From assembly GCA_008508345.1 (NCBI GenBank), contig QNGE01000416.1, positions 184,347 through 248,346 of the forward strand: a DNA stretch of 64,000 nucleotides, read 5' to 3'. Of this stretch, positions 1-11,500 are shown piece by piece. The stretch's first letter is position 1, and every line of letters begins with the position of its first letter. The translations under genes were made by a program, and so were the position numbers. The notes under the pieces are model-generated. The model was not told where the DNA came from. It saw only the letters and a program-made list of their open reading frames with translations, and did no database searches. The DNA is from Paragonimus westermani. Lineage: Eukaryota; Platyhelminthes; Trematoda; Plagiorchiida; Troglotrematidae.

Positions 1-174
1 TGATTGGAATGTCCGGAGTTCAAATCCCGGCCGTGGCAAGGATATGCACTACTGACGAGCTCTAAGGAGGGGGAAACTCGAGTCTAGTGCTTGTTTTCGA
101 AAGAGGCTGGCTGGAAATTCTATCTGAATGCGAACGCTGCTATCAAATGTGAGTGATATTCAACTTGAAAATAC
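1..174 (+). repeat. tRNA-derived SINE, family A, copy 1 (cut by window edge)
   Basis: The first bases contain a Pol III B-box-like element (GAGTTCAAATCC) within a T-arm-like inverted pair CCGG/CCGG. A non-tRNA body follows, with landmarks TGCACTACTGACGAG, TTTTCGAAAGAGGCTG and TCTGAATGCGAA, ending near CAACTTGAAAATA. It is nearly the same as the inverted copy at 14370-14562. The 5' part with the A box lies outside the window. Confidence 0.8.
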
Positions 175-3100
175 ACAACGCCTTTCGTTTTTATTGAATC
201 TTGCAGCGCACATGCGATTGTTCACTGGGGTTTAATCGAGCATACATTGCTCTGCTCGAGAACTCAGTGCGATTCTCACTCCAGCTTGACAACTATATTC
301 TGTTCCGGCTTCATCAGAAACTTTGGGTCAGAAGCGTTTAGATCGACAGTTATCCAGAGGTGAGCCTAAATGTATAACTGTGCTAGAATCATAGACTCGC
401 GTCTCCAACACACAGAACACATCAACTGGCAGACTTGAGAGAGTACTCGCCAGAGGAGTTTGCTGACCGATTTATCGGAGTGTGCGGACATTGGAGGCTC
501 CAATGTTTACCAGTTGTCTTGGCCTCAGAAAACAAATACTGCCCAGAAGCACATGGATGGCAGAAAAAGTAGTGGGTGAAACAGTAGGAGAAAGTCGTGG
601 TCGATTAGTAATGTCATTGTCGAGAGGACGATAACTTCCGATACTTCCCGGTCGTTTATGCCGCGGAAGGGGGTTGACTTGAGGGACCCCACCCTGAGCC
701 TCTGACTCAAAAATCTGACCTGCGAAACAAAGGGATTTAGGGTTTTCTTAAGGGCCCTTACCCGGAGTCAATGACGCAAGAGTTTGACTTACTTGGTAGT
801 GAGGGGCTTGACTAGCCCGAGAGCGCAGTGAGTAAGACAAAAATGTCTGATTCTAAGCACTGCTGCGCGCAGCGGATGTACTCGAAGCTACATCAGGCTT
901 TTGAGAGATATCTGATGTTTTTCGACCGTATTGGATAATACGCCGGCGGTCACGGTCAACCGTTGGGCGATCGGAGTGCTCTTTGTTTAAGGGTACCTTT
1001 TCTAACCCCCTTCTTCCTGATACGGAAGACAGCAGTGCCGCAACTCTGCTGTATGCCCATAGGATCGTGCCTCACTACCTAAACACTCCTACGCGATCAG
1101 TAGTGCAGCATGCAATCCTGAGTGTAACTGCTTTTCGTCTAGCTGCTCCCCTTCGGCCTTTTTGACAAGGTTGCATCTGGAAGGACCGGAGTCCTAATCA
1201 CCATAGCCCGCCGGATCAAAACAGTACACAAGCCCGACCGCCTCGCCAAGGTAGCAGTATAAGTCGGGAGTAAAATCTATACCAGTAAGCATAGTAGATG
1301 AATCTACTTGAGAATACTTATTGAATGAGTGATGCCGACACAGTGTTTTGAGGACGCCGCCTTCGTTAAAATCGCTGCGATTAAGTTTTTTATGATTTAC
1401 TGGGCCGTATTAAGCATCTGTATAAAATTCACTCTGAGTAATCTTCGGAGCATTTGCACTGAGTTTTTGGTAGTATACAGTTATCTATATTCACACTTGA
1501 GTTTTTTGGACAGTCATAATGATATCTGATTTCAACGGGTAGCTGTGGACTGGTTGAAGACCAAACGGCATACGAATACTTCGTCACTTCTCATGGTATG
1601 AAAACTATTCACGACAGTCAGAGCATTGTCTGTTCATCGGTAATCTATACACTACTGGACAAATTTGTTATATCCTTTAATTTTAAACTGAATGAAAATC
1701 TCTAAATATTGGCTCGTTGATTTGATGGCTACTTTTCATTTACTTAAATATTCTAATAACGAGCATTACTCACAAATATGTGACTGAACATCTGGATATA
1801 ACAATTCTGCTTATATTGCAGTGAAAAACAGTGTTGTTTCATAAAATGATAAACCGCAGCTAAAGTCCAGGTTGTGTACAAAGAGTGCACAACCGATGGT
1901 GCTAGGTTGGGCGAAACATTTCGAAAGAGCGGTTAAAAATCTGTGTGGCTAAGAAAACTACAACGAACTGCAGGTAATGTAACGTTTTTATCGAACAGAC
2001 CACCTTCTGCTAGGCACTAAGTGTAGGTGTGTTCATTAAATCAAATCGGTTTTACTTATTCAGGATTAAAATTCATAAGGCCTGGTTTAGATAACTGAAA
2101 ACAACTCGCTTGACAATAAAACTCACAGCGGCAATAGTGGATTTATCTTCCGGAGATGACACATAATATGATGACTTCAACTGGACTTACCAACTACTCT
2201 GTTCCAAACTGCATGCCGACCTCAAACTTGATGACAGTCCAAATCACCAAATGTCTATCATACTCTGTTCAGTTTATTCCCATTGGCCTGTTTCTTCTCA
2301 CATTACTGCTTAATCTTGTCCTATCAATGACCTCAGACATCACATGATGATTTTAGTGTACTTTCGTGTAACATTGGCCTATTTTACAAATTTGTTCACA
2401 GAAGAATTTGGTCTTATTCACGTTACTTTAGCGGTAATTTGTTAAGTCTAGTCACAAGGACATATGTGAATCCAGACAGTTTATAAGGAACTCACATAGA
2501 AGCTAGCCCATTTTATTGAATGAAGTTGGGCGCACAGTATGTTTACTGAAGCTAGACAAGATTAAATGTACAGCTTCTAGAGAAATCGGATAGAACAAAA
2601 ACGCGCTGGTAGCGAAAGAAAATGCGTGCGCAAGTAAGAAACGCATCATTTTCAAAGAACATGTTCACTGTTGTACTCAGTGACGCGGCTTATAATTATT
2701 TCTGCAAACATCATTACGGTGGAATAAGATACATCGTACCGTAAGCGTTCTTTATCTTTATAAGCTGAACTTTAGTCCTGTTGTTGCAAACCCGCCTGTT
2801 CAGGATGGGTACACATCGCCTTTGTACATTGACCTCGACGTGATTTGAAGGTGATTCGGATTAGTCATTATGACATCAACCAAGAATAACGTTTAATTTA
2901 ATTCTGTCGTCAACCTTCAGCTTGTCTAACTTTACCACGAAACAAAACTCTTCAACCATGTGTAAACAATCACCCACTTGGCAGAAGTATTAGCCTGACC
3001 GCTAATTTTCTCCGGCATAAACGGTGCATCCGTGAATGAAAAGTTATTGTGAGCTGGTTTATTGTTTCACAGAGAAGTTACCTTACACCTTAGCATGAAC

Positions 3101-3329
3101 ACTAGAAGAGAATAATTGTTCATTTCTACTGCTGTGCATACTTCTCATATTAGTTCAGGAACTAAAGAGTAATACAACTTCCTTGAAGTATGACCTCGCT
3201 GCTCTCTTTTGATGGAAGCTTATAGAATACATTCATCCAACTAGGGTTAGTACGAGCTTATGAGTGGCTTCCATTAACGTTCAACAGCATCCCAATGATA
3301 GGAGTCACATCGCCGTCAGAAATTTTCAG
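175..3329. other. No gene recognised
   Basis: Positions of roughly 600-1300 look richer in G and C than their surroundings and hold short open frames (983-1165 plus, 525-710 minus) that match no family I know. The block might be an old transposon relic. From 1300 on the sequence is AT-rich and featureless. Confidence 0.6.
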
Positions 3330-4310
3330 GTTTCTACACCGCTTAAGCTTTTCTTATTTCGACACACGATGCTCGCCGTGGGCTGGACGAAGTTTGCTGG
3401 TATGTGGACGATATCTTGGTGACTATCTCGTCATTGGAAGAGCATTGCTAGCATTTACGTCCATTGTATGAAGTTTGTCCATCCATGGGGTTACAGTCCA
3501 CTTGACTGAGTGCTTGCTTGGAATGCTGCGAAAAACTTCCTTGAGAAACAGCCTATCTGTTAGCGGGATTGTAAATTCCCCTGTAAAAATGGGAGCAGTA
3601 GCGTACTACCCGGAAACTACTTGGTTTAAACAACTGTGTCGATTCCGTGGTTTGGATATTTTTTACCGCCGTTTTACTCATAATTGTGACCGCTTCGTGC
3701 AACCATTCACCGACCTGCCCATATGTAAGACACACATATTTTTGCTTACAGCTGCCGCACAAATTGTCTTTAATGGTTACTGATGAGTAGTCTTTAATGG
3801 GTCGAAAATGATCAACGTTAACACAATATTACTTCCATATTATCATCCATCCATCCTTTTAATACTACTCGTGGATAAAATAGATGTGGCTACGAGAGCG
3901 GAAATGCAACACCAAATTAGTGACGGCTGCTGTCCACCCGCTTTGTTCTCTAAAAGGGTCGTGATATACGGGTTACGTAAAAGAAAAATACTGCAATCTT
4001 TCTTGGTCTCCACCATTTTCACTATCTACTGGAAGGTAGAAATTTTATTTCCTCCACAAATTAGATGACAATAACATACGCTTCACATTCGAAATTCGAA
4101 AGTTACTTCCGAAAGATCTGACACCCTGACCATGTCGTTGAGTTCACGACTGTTATCCGTTACAGTTCAGATGTCTCAAGCCCATCCGCCGATGTGCACT
4201 TGCGTATTGATGTCATGACCACCACGACAGAGAGCTCAACGGACCCCACAGTAGTCACGAGTGTACACGTCAGCGATTTTGTGAAAGAACGTCTTCTCAC
4301 GTCAAGCGCT
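3330..4310 (+). pseudogene. Degenerate Ty3/gypsy pol relic (reverse transcriptase to RNase H)
   Basis: Frame-shifted plus-strand pieces read as gypsy pol in the right order. A reverse transcriptase active-site piece WYVDDILV lies near 3395-3420. A thumb-like segment with LCRFRGLDIFYRRF and FVQPFTDLP follows near 3625-3715. An RNase H-like piece with PPALFSKR appears near 3935-3960, and a piece like VVEFTTVIRY near 4130-4160. Stops and frameshifts break every part. It clearly differs from the better preserved minus-strand element next to it, so it is a separate and older insertion. Boundaries are approximate and no LTR was seen for it. Confidence 0.72.
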
Positions 4311-4619
4311 CTCTGCATTCACCTGGAATAAGATTATTTGTGATACTTTACACAATATCCGTCGCCCCGCTGGGTAAGGGTGAAAGTCATGGACATCATT
4401 CCGAGCTCCGACTGATGTCCGAAACTAGTTCTGATGAAGTTTGTTCGTGCACACAGCAAAATCTCCAAAACTCGAATGATTAGAGCACGCCTCACTGATG
4501 CAGTGAACCGGGCGCGCAGCATTACTAAAGGATTTATGTGGAAGCACCACCAGTTTCCTGATTGTTATGTCTACACTACGCAATGAAGTGAGAACTGAAG
4601 TGATGCAAGAGGAACCTTG
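4311..4619. other. Spacer between two gypsy elements
   Basis: I see no gene or repeat structure here. It may hold the eroded integrase end of the plus-strand relic, but no motif supports that. Confidence 0.4.
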
Positions 4620-4861
4620 TGTATCGTGGCCGAGCCAGCATGAAAGTGCATTACATCTAACAATGAACAGGGTTTACAGTGGGTGGATCGATGAATCAAT
4701 AACAAGCCAATGAGGGAAGGACAAAGCATGTCTGGGCAGGCTAGCCAGGGTGCGCACGTGAACTGTGCGCAACGAGAAGGTCACGTCAGTGAGTGATCGT
4801 GTGTGTGTGTGTGTGTGTGTATGCATGCACATGCAGGAACGTAACATGGATGGACCGTACA
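4620..4861 (-). repeat. 3' LTR of the gypsy element
   Basis: On the element strand it starts TGTACGG directly after the polypurine tract, which fixes the start. The far end is placed at CGATACA because this gives TG...CA ends with imperfect terminal inverted repeats (TGTACGG and TGTATCG), about 242 bp. The far end is less sure, as there is no second LTR to compare. A GT microsatellite lies inside. Confidence 0.6.
4799..4820. repeat. (GT)n microsatellite
   Basis: Eleven GT units within the 3' LTR of the gypsy element. Confidence 0.95.
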
Positions 4862-4871
4862 CCTCCCCCTG
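4862..4871 (-). other. Polypurine tract
   Basis: Reads CAGGGGGAGG on the element strand, between the integrase stop and the TGTACGG start of the LTR. This is the normal site of plus-strand DNA priming in an LTR element. Confidence 0.75.
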
Positions 4872-4885
4872 TTAAAAAAAGAAGG

Positions 4886-6118
4886 TCACACGTACGATCG
4901 TCTGTGGGGATTTATCTGAAGTCTCTGGATTGGGGGGCGTGTGCGTCTTGAATGTCTTCCTTCAGGACTGCTCTCCAGTGGCGGTGCATTTTGTTGTTCA
5001 GGTTCAGGCGTTTTTGCTTTTGGTATAGAAAATGTATCAAACAGTACATCTAGAGGCAGTTCATAATCGTTGCTTGCGCTGCTGTCATCCGTTGTGTATC
5101 TGCGTTTGATATGATTGACATGTCTTCTAGTTGTGCCCGTCTGGCTATCCACTGCATACATTACGTGGCCGATTCTCGTTCTCACGGTTCCCGGGATCCA
5201 AGGGTTAGTTTGCTGCCTGAAGTCACGAATGTACACCAAATCACCAGGGAGAAATACGCGCATACGAGTCCCATGGTGCCGGTTAAATTGATTTTCCATT
5301 TTGTGGTTAGATTCGTTCGAAACGATTGACGGGAGCATGGCATTCAAAGGAGTACGCATCTTCCTTCCCAGGAACACTTCTGCTGGTGATTGATTATTAG
5401 GCAATGCTTGGTTTGGCGTTGATCGATATGCTCGTAGAAATGTATCTAAAATTTTTGATACACACCCTTCTCCTTGTAATTTTATCAAACTCCTTTTAAA
5501 CGTGTCAACAAAACGTTCAGCTTGTCCATTCGACTGAGGATGGTAAACGGGGCTTCGTATGTGTTGCACGCCCAATGAACGGCAAAAAGTAGAGAATTCG
5601 CCTGACGTAAATTGTGGCCCATTATCGCTAACAATCGTTTCGGCAACCCCAAACTGTGAGAAATAGTGGTTGAGACACTTTATTGTGGTAGCTGTCGTTT
5701 GATTCTTTAACATGAAAATTTCCGGCCATTTGGAGAAAGAGTCAACAATAATAAGATAATACTGATTATCAATGGGCCCTGCGTAGTCAACATGTATACG
5801 TGCACCAGGAGCGGAAGAGATCGGCCATGAATGAAGGTCCACTTTGACAGGAGCTTTGGCAGCCTTGGCGCAGTTATTACACCGACGTACTAGATGTTCA
5901 ATATCTCGATCTATATTAGGCCAATAAGCGTAACAACGTGCGACGGACTTCATTCGCACGATTCCAGGGTGGCCTTGGTGTAGCTGATTTAGAACTCTGT
6001 TCTGAAGCGTGCGCGGTACCACTATTCTGTCGCCAAACATTAAACAACCATCGACTCTTGTTAAGGCATCCTTCCGGCGATAAAATGGCTTATAGTCCGA
6101 GTTTATATTAACCTTTGG
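4886..6118 (-). pseudogene. Gypsy pol fragment: integrase
   Basis: A frame of 384 codons from 6040, with homology extending upstream to about 6118 in the same frame. It has the HHCC zinc-binding part (HQGHPG, then RRCNNC), a D,D-35-E core (D in HVDYAGP, D in VSDNGPQFTS, E in NGQAERF, counted as 85, 139 and 175 from the first Met) and a C-terminal module with PWIPGTVRTR and HVNHIKRRY. It ends with a stop at 4886, directly before the polypurine tract, as expected. It is in a different frame from the RNase H part, so the polyprotein is broken even though this domain is itself intact. Confidence 0.92.
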
Positions 6119-6231
6119 CCAATCACTTTGCAGGAAAAATAAAATGCGTGAGTATGTTTTTGTATCTCACGAAAGGTGACGGGAAGGTGGCGCACGGAAA
6201 CTGAGAACGTAAATCTAACTTCGGCATCGAC

Positions 6232-7377
6232 CTACACGGAGGAAATAACGGTATCTTCAGAAGTCTGAGCACGAAATCTCTCAGCGATAAATCTGGATAA
6301 TGCATCCGCATGTCCAAAACTGGTTGTTCTTACATACTGAATCGTAAAGTCATACCCGATCAAAATTGTTGCCCAACGTTGCAAACGATTAGCTGTGTGT
6401 AATGGAATGCCCTTCTTAGTGCCAACAATAGACATCTGTGGTTTGTGATCGGTGCACGATATAAATGTTGGACCATGCAGCATTTTGTGAAACTTTTCAA
6501 CTGCGGAAATAATAGCTAATCCTTCCTTTTCAATCTGACTATAGTTTTTTTCCGCTGGGGTCAACGTGCGTGAAACGTGACTGACTGCCTTTTGAACACC
6601 AGAGGGGAAGCGATGTAACAAAACTGCTCCGATTCCATAATCAAAGGCATCAGCGGCTACAACAATTGGTAATCTAGGGTCATAATGCGTTAACGCAAGG
6701 TCTGACAACACACTCTTGATTCGCTCAAAAGCTGATTGGCAAGCCTCAGACCATACCCACTTAGCACTGCGTTCTAAAAGTCCATTTAAAGGTGTTCGTA
6801 AAACATGCATATTTGGTACAAAGTTATTGTAGTAGTTGACAAGACCTAGAAATAATTGCAATGCGACTTTGTTTGTTGGGGCCGGTAGGTGTTCAATAGC
6901 CTCTATCTTCGATGGATCCGGGCGACGACCGTTTCCGTCAACGACTGATCCTAGATAGGCAATGCGATGCATGAAAAATGAGCATTTTTCGTTGTGAAGG
7001 TTAAAACCGTACGTCCTTATTCGGCTGAGAACTTCGTCCAAATGTACCTGATGAATATCGATAGGTGGGCTTGCAATTATGATGTCATCCATGTAGGCCG
7101 AAGCGTATGACAGCCCATTCAACATGGTATCCATAATCTGTTGAAAAATAGCTGGGGCACATTTCACGCCAAGTGGCAGTCTGTTATACTGATATAGCCC
7201 TCGATGTGTGTTGATGGTCAGATACTGCCTACTTGAGTTGTCAACTTCGACCTGAAGGTAAGCATCAGAAAGGTCGATATTGGAAAACATTTTGCAGCCA
7301 TTTAGTTGTGTGAACAAATCTTCAGGTATGGGCAGTGGGTACTGATGCGTTTGTAGCACATCATTCAAGCCACTGAT
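6232..7377 (-). pseudogene. Gypsy pol fragment: reverse transcriptase (partial) and RNase H
   Basis: An open stretch of about 380 codons. From its front come the reverse transcriptase pieces SNIDLSDAYLQV, LPLGVKCAPAIFQQ and the catalytic YMDD (about residues 92-95). The thumb segment follows (FLGLVNYYNNFVPNMHVLRTP). RNase H comes next, with acidic residues in VVAADAFDYGIGAVLLHR, EKEGLAI, CTDHKP and HADALSR. The frame has no natural start: homology begins inside reverse transcriptase with the codons just before LNDVLQTHQYPLP, so the fingers domain with its first catalytic aspartate region is only partly present. It ends at an in-frame TAG where related elements read on into the linker before integrase. 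Confidence 0.92.
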
Positions 7378-7380
7378 ATT

Positions 7381-10300
7381 ATGAGAAAATCCACGTTATC
7401 TTTTCTCTCCCCCGTCAAAGCTATATTCCTGAGTGTTCGAATTTACTTACAGTGGCAGAGCGGAAATAAACCGTTCGGCTCCTACTTCTGAACACAGTGA
7501 AACAAGGATTTTGGCCACAAGTCTTCGATGGGGGTCCAGCTTAGCTAACAAACTAGTAGTGAAATGAAGCACGTCCCTTGTACCCATCTGATGTGTGTAG
7601 TGACCTTAACAGTGTGAATCATAATGTTTATTTTCGAATGTTTCACTGCCTGTTTCTGCTGTCTTATGACGTAAAAATGCAACGGCACATTTCTCTTCAG
7701 CTGCTACTGTTGGCTACTAAGACCTGCCAACGCAAGTCCAACCTGTTTGCTGTATAAGCATGTAGGAAACCTCCCTGGTGTAGAATCACTTCAAATAAGC
7801 ATTGTTTGCTTGGTGTTCATCGGTATTCATTGCGGTAGGGCACGGTGGAGCTCAGTTCGTCACTCCCAGTATTCTCAGTCTACGTATGATCACATCGCAT
7901 GCAATCAGCCTCTGAAGGTTAAATCCAGCTTCACCTTTTTATGAGGCAAAGTACACCATTCGGAGGTTTGCATTACATGTATCCCTTGTATGAACGCTAG
8001 TGCACTATACACATCGAAACCCTGAATTGTTATAGAATGCGCAGCGTTGATGTGGGGGGAACCTGTATGTCTCCTGCATAGTGCGTATAATACTTCTAAC
8101 AATCCAAGCTCATGCCGTATTCATTGTTAATAAGGAAACTGGCAGACAATTTGCTCGATGCATGACATTGGTTTATATTTCCGTTTGCCGTCTGTTCCAC
8201 ACCAACAACCGCATTCATCCATTAAAACTTCTAGGTTGTTCACACGCTAAACGGTCAACACAATAACCTTCCGATCATACTGCGTGTGTCGGTGTAGAGA
8301 TCAGCCAATTAAGACTGACCCTGAAACTAGCAGGAATCCAGGAGGGATTAAAAAAGTGTTTTGTGAACAGTTAATCCTTCTGACCACTAGTGAACTGATG
8401 GACGGATCTTGTCAACCTTTATCAGTAATTGACAGACATGAGGATCGAATCTACGTGCTTTGAAATGGCATCAGAATCTTAGACCATAACCAAATGACAG
8501 TCTAGACATTTAGTCAGCAGCCTACGCGCTTGTGATCATAAGGATTGCAGAGAGTATGAGTTACCTTCCCCAGTTAATGCACTTTCTTCACTCGGATCAG
8601 CGGTTTTCGTTTGATCGGCCAATTGGCAAGCAGCAACTGCGACCTTAGAGGCGATTGGAAAAGATATTTTAGACAGTTGGTTTTGGTGACCGACAACGGC
8701 TGGCATGGTTTGGGTTGTGAGTAAAGAAGACGCAACAGTCAAGGAAAGTAACTCATCTGCGATCACGAAACCCCGACGAATGCAATGCCATAGTCACCCA
8801 GAATTCCACGCAATGGGACGGTTGTGAAAACACAGTACGCTTACAAACATCGCATCCACAGGCTTCTGAATTTGTGTTGCCTAAGGATATAAATTCAAAT
8901 ACACGCTTTTAAAAGGGGTTCCCTGGACATTAATTTGTTTCTTACACAGTGTCAGCTGTAATATCCCCCACTGGAACTCGAGATAATCTCTCTAAAAATA
9001 CCTCTCCGTAATCATTTCAGATGGCCATTACGTAAATAACAGTATATCTACAATATGACACTTCCCCACATTTATAGCGTATTCTGAAATATCAGATTCA
9101 AGGAGTACAATGTCCTTCACGTGACACATGCCATGTCCCACGTTCACTTATAAAAAGCCGCGAATAGAATCAGTGAATTTAGGTATTTGCTATGCGCTCG
9201 TGGATAAAACTTTCGGAGGACGCTAAACAGTAAAACCGAAGCGACTTAAGAGGTCTCATTACTGTTCGCAACGATGGACATATCAGTCAAGAAGAACAAA
9301 ACCGGTAATGTATTAAAACGCGTTATAAACGATTCACTGGAAAACGACACAGTGAATGTGACGGGGTGTATCATTTTGTCTTATGATACCGTTTAACAAA
9401 TAACAGCGTGAAGCATTTTTCGGTATGACTGGTTACCTCATAAAGTTATCCCAGCTTGTTACTTTTTCCTTACAGCAGTTACAGCGAATGCATTCTGTTG
9501 TCAATGTAAACGTAGGAACTTTGGTAGTTATCTACTCAGATCTAATATCTGTACGACCAGGACAGAATTTCACCTTTGTTTATCAATCAAGGTAAGGTGC
9601 ATCTATGGGCAGTTACTGAGGAGTTGGCGTATTTGTCCCATCTTAGACATTGCTAAGACTGAATGGCGTTGGTGCATCAAGGAGTCTTGAGTCAATATTA
9701 GCTGGTGAATTTAAGAGAGAACAATATTAATGGTAGAATACTATTACTGGAAGAACAGCATATTAGAACTGAGGGGGTAACATGACTAGCTGCAGTCTTT
9801 CAAGCTTAAAGGGTCTGGTTTTGACGGGTGATGGACATTGCATAACCGCTGAGATCCAGAAGTATATGCACAGTGTAATGAAATGGTTACTCCTTAAACT
9901 GTCACATGATGTACAAAATTTTGAACTTTAACGGAACGGCTTGTACTAGCTGAGTCGTATCCCAACTTTCTGTCTCTCCGATTTACTCGAGCTACCATGG
10001 TCTATTGGTGCTTGCTTACCGGATTCGGTTGGGAGGCCAATTAGTGTTAGCTTACTCCCTCGTATATCCTTGTACTTCAGTTTGACATGTTTCCACTCTC
10101 TCCCTCAGTGTGGTAATATGGGCTATCTGTTTCAGACGATCTTAGAGATTGTTGTCGATAAATACCAGTGATACGCCTTGAACTATTTTAGACTGATATC
10201 GAGCCACCCGAAAAGGATATTGAGTCGCCGTAAAGTGGTAAACGTAAAGATCTGAAGTATTTCTTTAAAAAAGTTAAAACTGTCATTGCATTGAGTAACT

Positions 10301-10829
10301 TCATTAGCACTATGTTACAAGCGTCTAAACCGGAAGGTTATTTTCAGATGGTAGTATACACGGCAAAATCTACTCCAGATTTATTTGTATCTGCTCACTT
10401 TAACTAATCGATTGTTCATTCGCGTATTGTGTGACATGAAAAATTTTCAACGGGAAAAATGTAAATTCCTGAGAGTAAGTTATGTCGTCTGAAGGTCACC
10501 CTAATATATTTTTTCTCTCCACATTGCACAAGACTAATAAAGAGAGCGATTGGAATGCCTCTACCATACTCATTTGCACATCACCTGATATTAGAACAAA
10601 GATATTCCAGATTTCTGTAGTTTGTACAAGCAACACAGTTCAAAATGCGTGTTCCCTTTTAAGTGTTTGTCGCAAACATATTGGCAAGTTCTAATTTCAT
10701 TTTGTTCTTTTGAGGTACAGACAATTTCTCGGCGGCCTGAAAATGTGTCGTATTGGTTACTTGAATTGTGGCCGAAATATAAACATCTGTTTATCCATTT
10801 AAAACATCTAAGAGAGTAACATTGTGTGT
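7381..10829. other. No gene recognised
   Basis: AT-rich sequence. The frame at 8536-8766 (minus) is the cleanest one but starts at GTG, has no splice context I trust and matches no family I know. No repeat structure was seen. Confidence 0.55.
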
Positions 10830-11500
10830 AGTAAACCATTTATTGCGACGTTTCAGGTTCGCATTACGATCCGTTGTCAGACAAGTAAGTGTGTCGGGAT
10901 GAGATTGTTCTGTTGCTCACCCTATTTACCTGGCCGTCTGCCTTCGCTTGTTTTTGCCCGTGCGACCACTTTCACATTACCTATGTTGACCTCCTGATCT
11001 GCGTCTGCGTAATGGTGTCATAGTTGTGACTTAGGACCGGCTGGTCGCACCATTCTTTGTGTTCGCGCACGCGTTTGTGCAGTTGACTACTTGTCTTCCC
11101 TGTATGCGGTTGGTCACAGAGTGTTAAACTCGGCCTGTGTGATATGTAGAGGCCCAGTGGTTGGAGCACCCTTTAGGCTGCTCTAAATGTGCCATGAATA
11201 GAAGACAGTCATTCGCGTTGTGTTCGGGAGGTTCACTACCTGGGGACCTCCTGATAAATGCCTTCATGAAACTACTGGGGTATCAATTTGAAGTGAACAG
11301 TTCCAACAGATGTTTTCATCCTTGTCTTCTTGGTTTGGATGAGCTACATTATGTGTCTACACTTTGGAACGTCATTTGCAATTTTCCTCGGGGTGTTGAT
11401 GAAAAACAATGTGATATCAAGGGAGGACAGTGCGTCTTCTTCCTGCAACCTCAGGCCTTTAATCTGTCTCAGGAAAGTAGCTAGAATTTTCGCATCATTA
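10830..11500 (-). pseudogene. Degenerate Penelope-like retroelement (RT piece and GIY-YIG-like piece)
   Basis: On the minus strand, a reverse transcriptase motif A-like piece, LSSLDITLFFINTP, lies near 11400-11445, followed by a broken piece near 11270-11310. From 11169 to 10981 comes a cysteine-bearing stretch with HTGKTSSQLHKRVREHKEW, which resembles the GIY-YIG endonuclease region of Penelope-like elements (pattern Y-x-G-[QK]-T-x-R-x-L-x-x-R-x-x-E-H-K). The order RT then GIY-YIG is typical of Penelope-like elements. Only about 150 bases separate the pieces, so much of the C-terminal RT is deleted. A GAAACGT tail motif at 10845-10880 follows on the same strand. The assignment rests on short matches. 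Confidence 0.55.
10845..10880 (-). other. Tail motif with GAAACGT and stem, Penelope-like 3' end
   Basis: On the minus strand this starts CTGACAA, then an imperfect stem (GGATCG against GCGAACC, five of six pairs) and then GAAACGTCGC. The layout resembles the CUGANGA ... GAAA core of hammerhead motifs known in Penelope-like elements, but the first core block has a changed base and the stem has extra bases. It would be a decayed form at best. Confidence 0.35.

Larger units (their letters stand above)
4620..7380 (-). mobile_element. Ty3/gypsy LTR retrotransposon, CsRn1-like, 5'-truncated
   Basis: On the minus strand the order is partial reverse transcriptase, RNase H, integrase, polypurine tract and 3' LTR, the Metaviridae gene order. 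Protein motifs resemble the fluke CsRn1 group, judged from memory of the family. Homology starts abruptly near 7380; gag, protease, the front of reverse transcriptase, primer binding site and 5' LTR are absent. Pol is broken by an in-frame TAG at 6234-6232 and by a frameshift with small loss near 6120-6160. The copy cannot transpose on its own. The high remaining coding integrity suggests a fairly recent insertion. Confidence 0.9.

Noticed and set aside
1..60. A functional tRNA gene at the window start or at other B-box sites
   Set aside because: The sequences continue into shared SINE bodies and cloverleaf stems are poor, so they are SINE heads.
8536..8766. Clean-looking 76-codon minus-strand frame
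   Set aside because: GTG start, no known family and no dependable splice borders.
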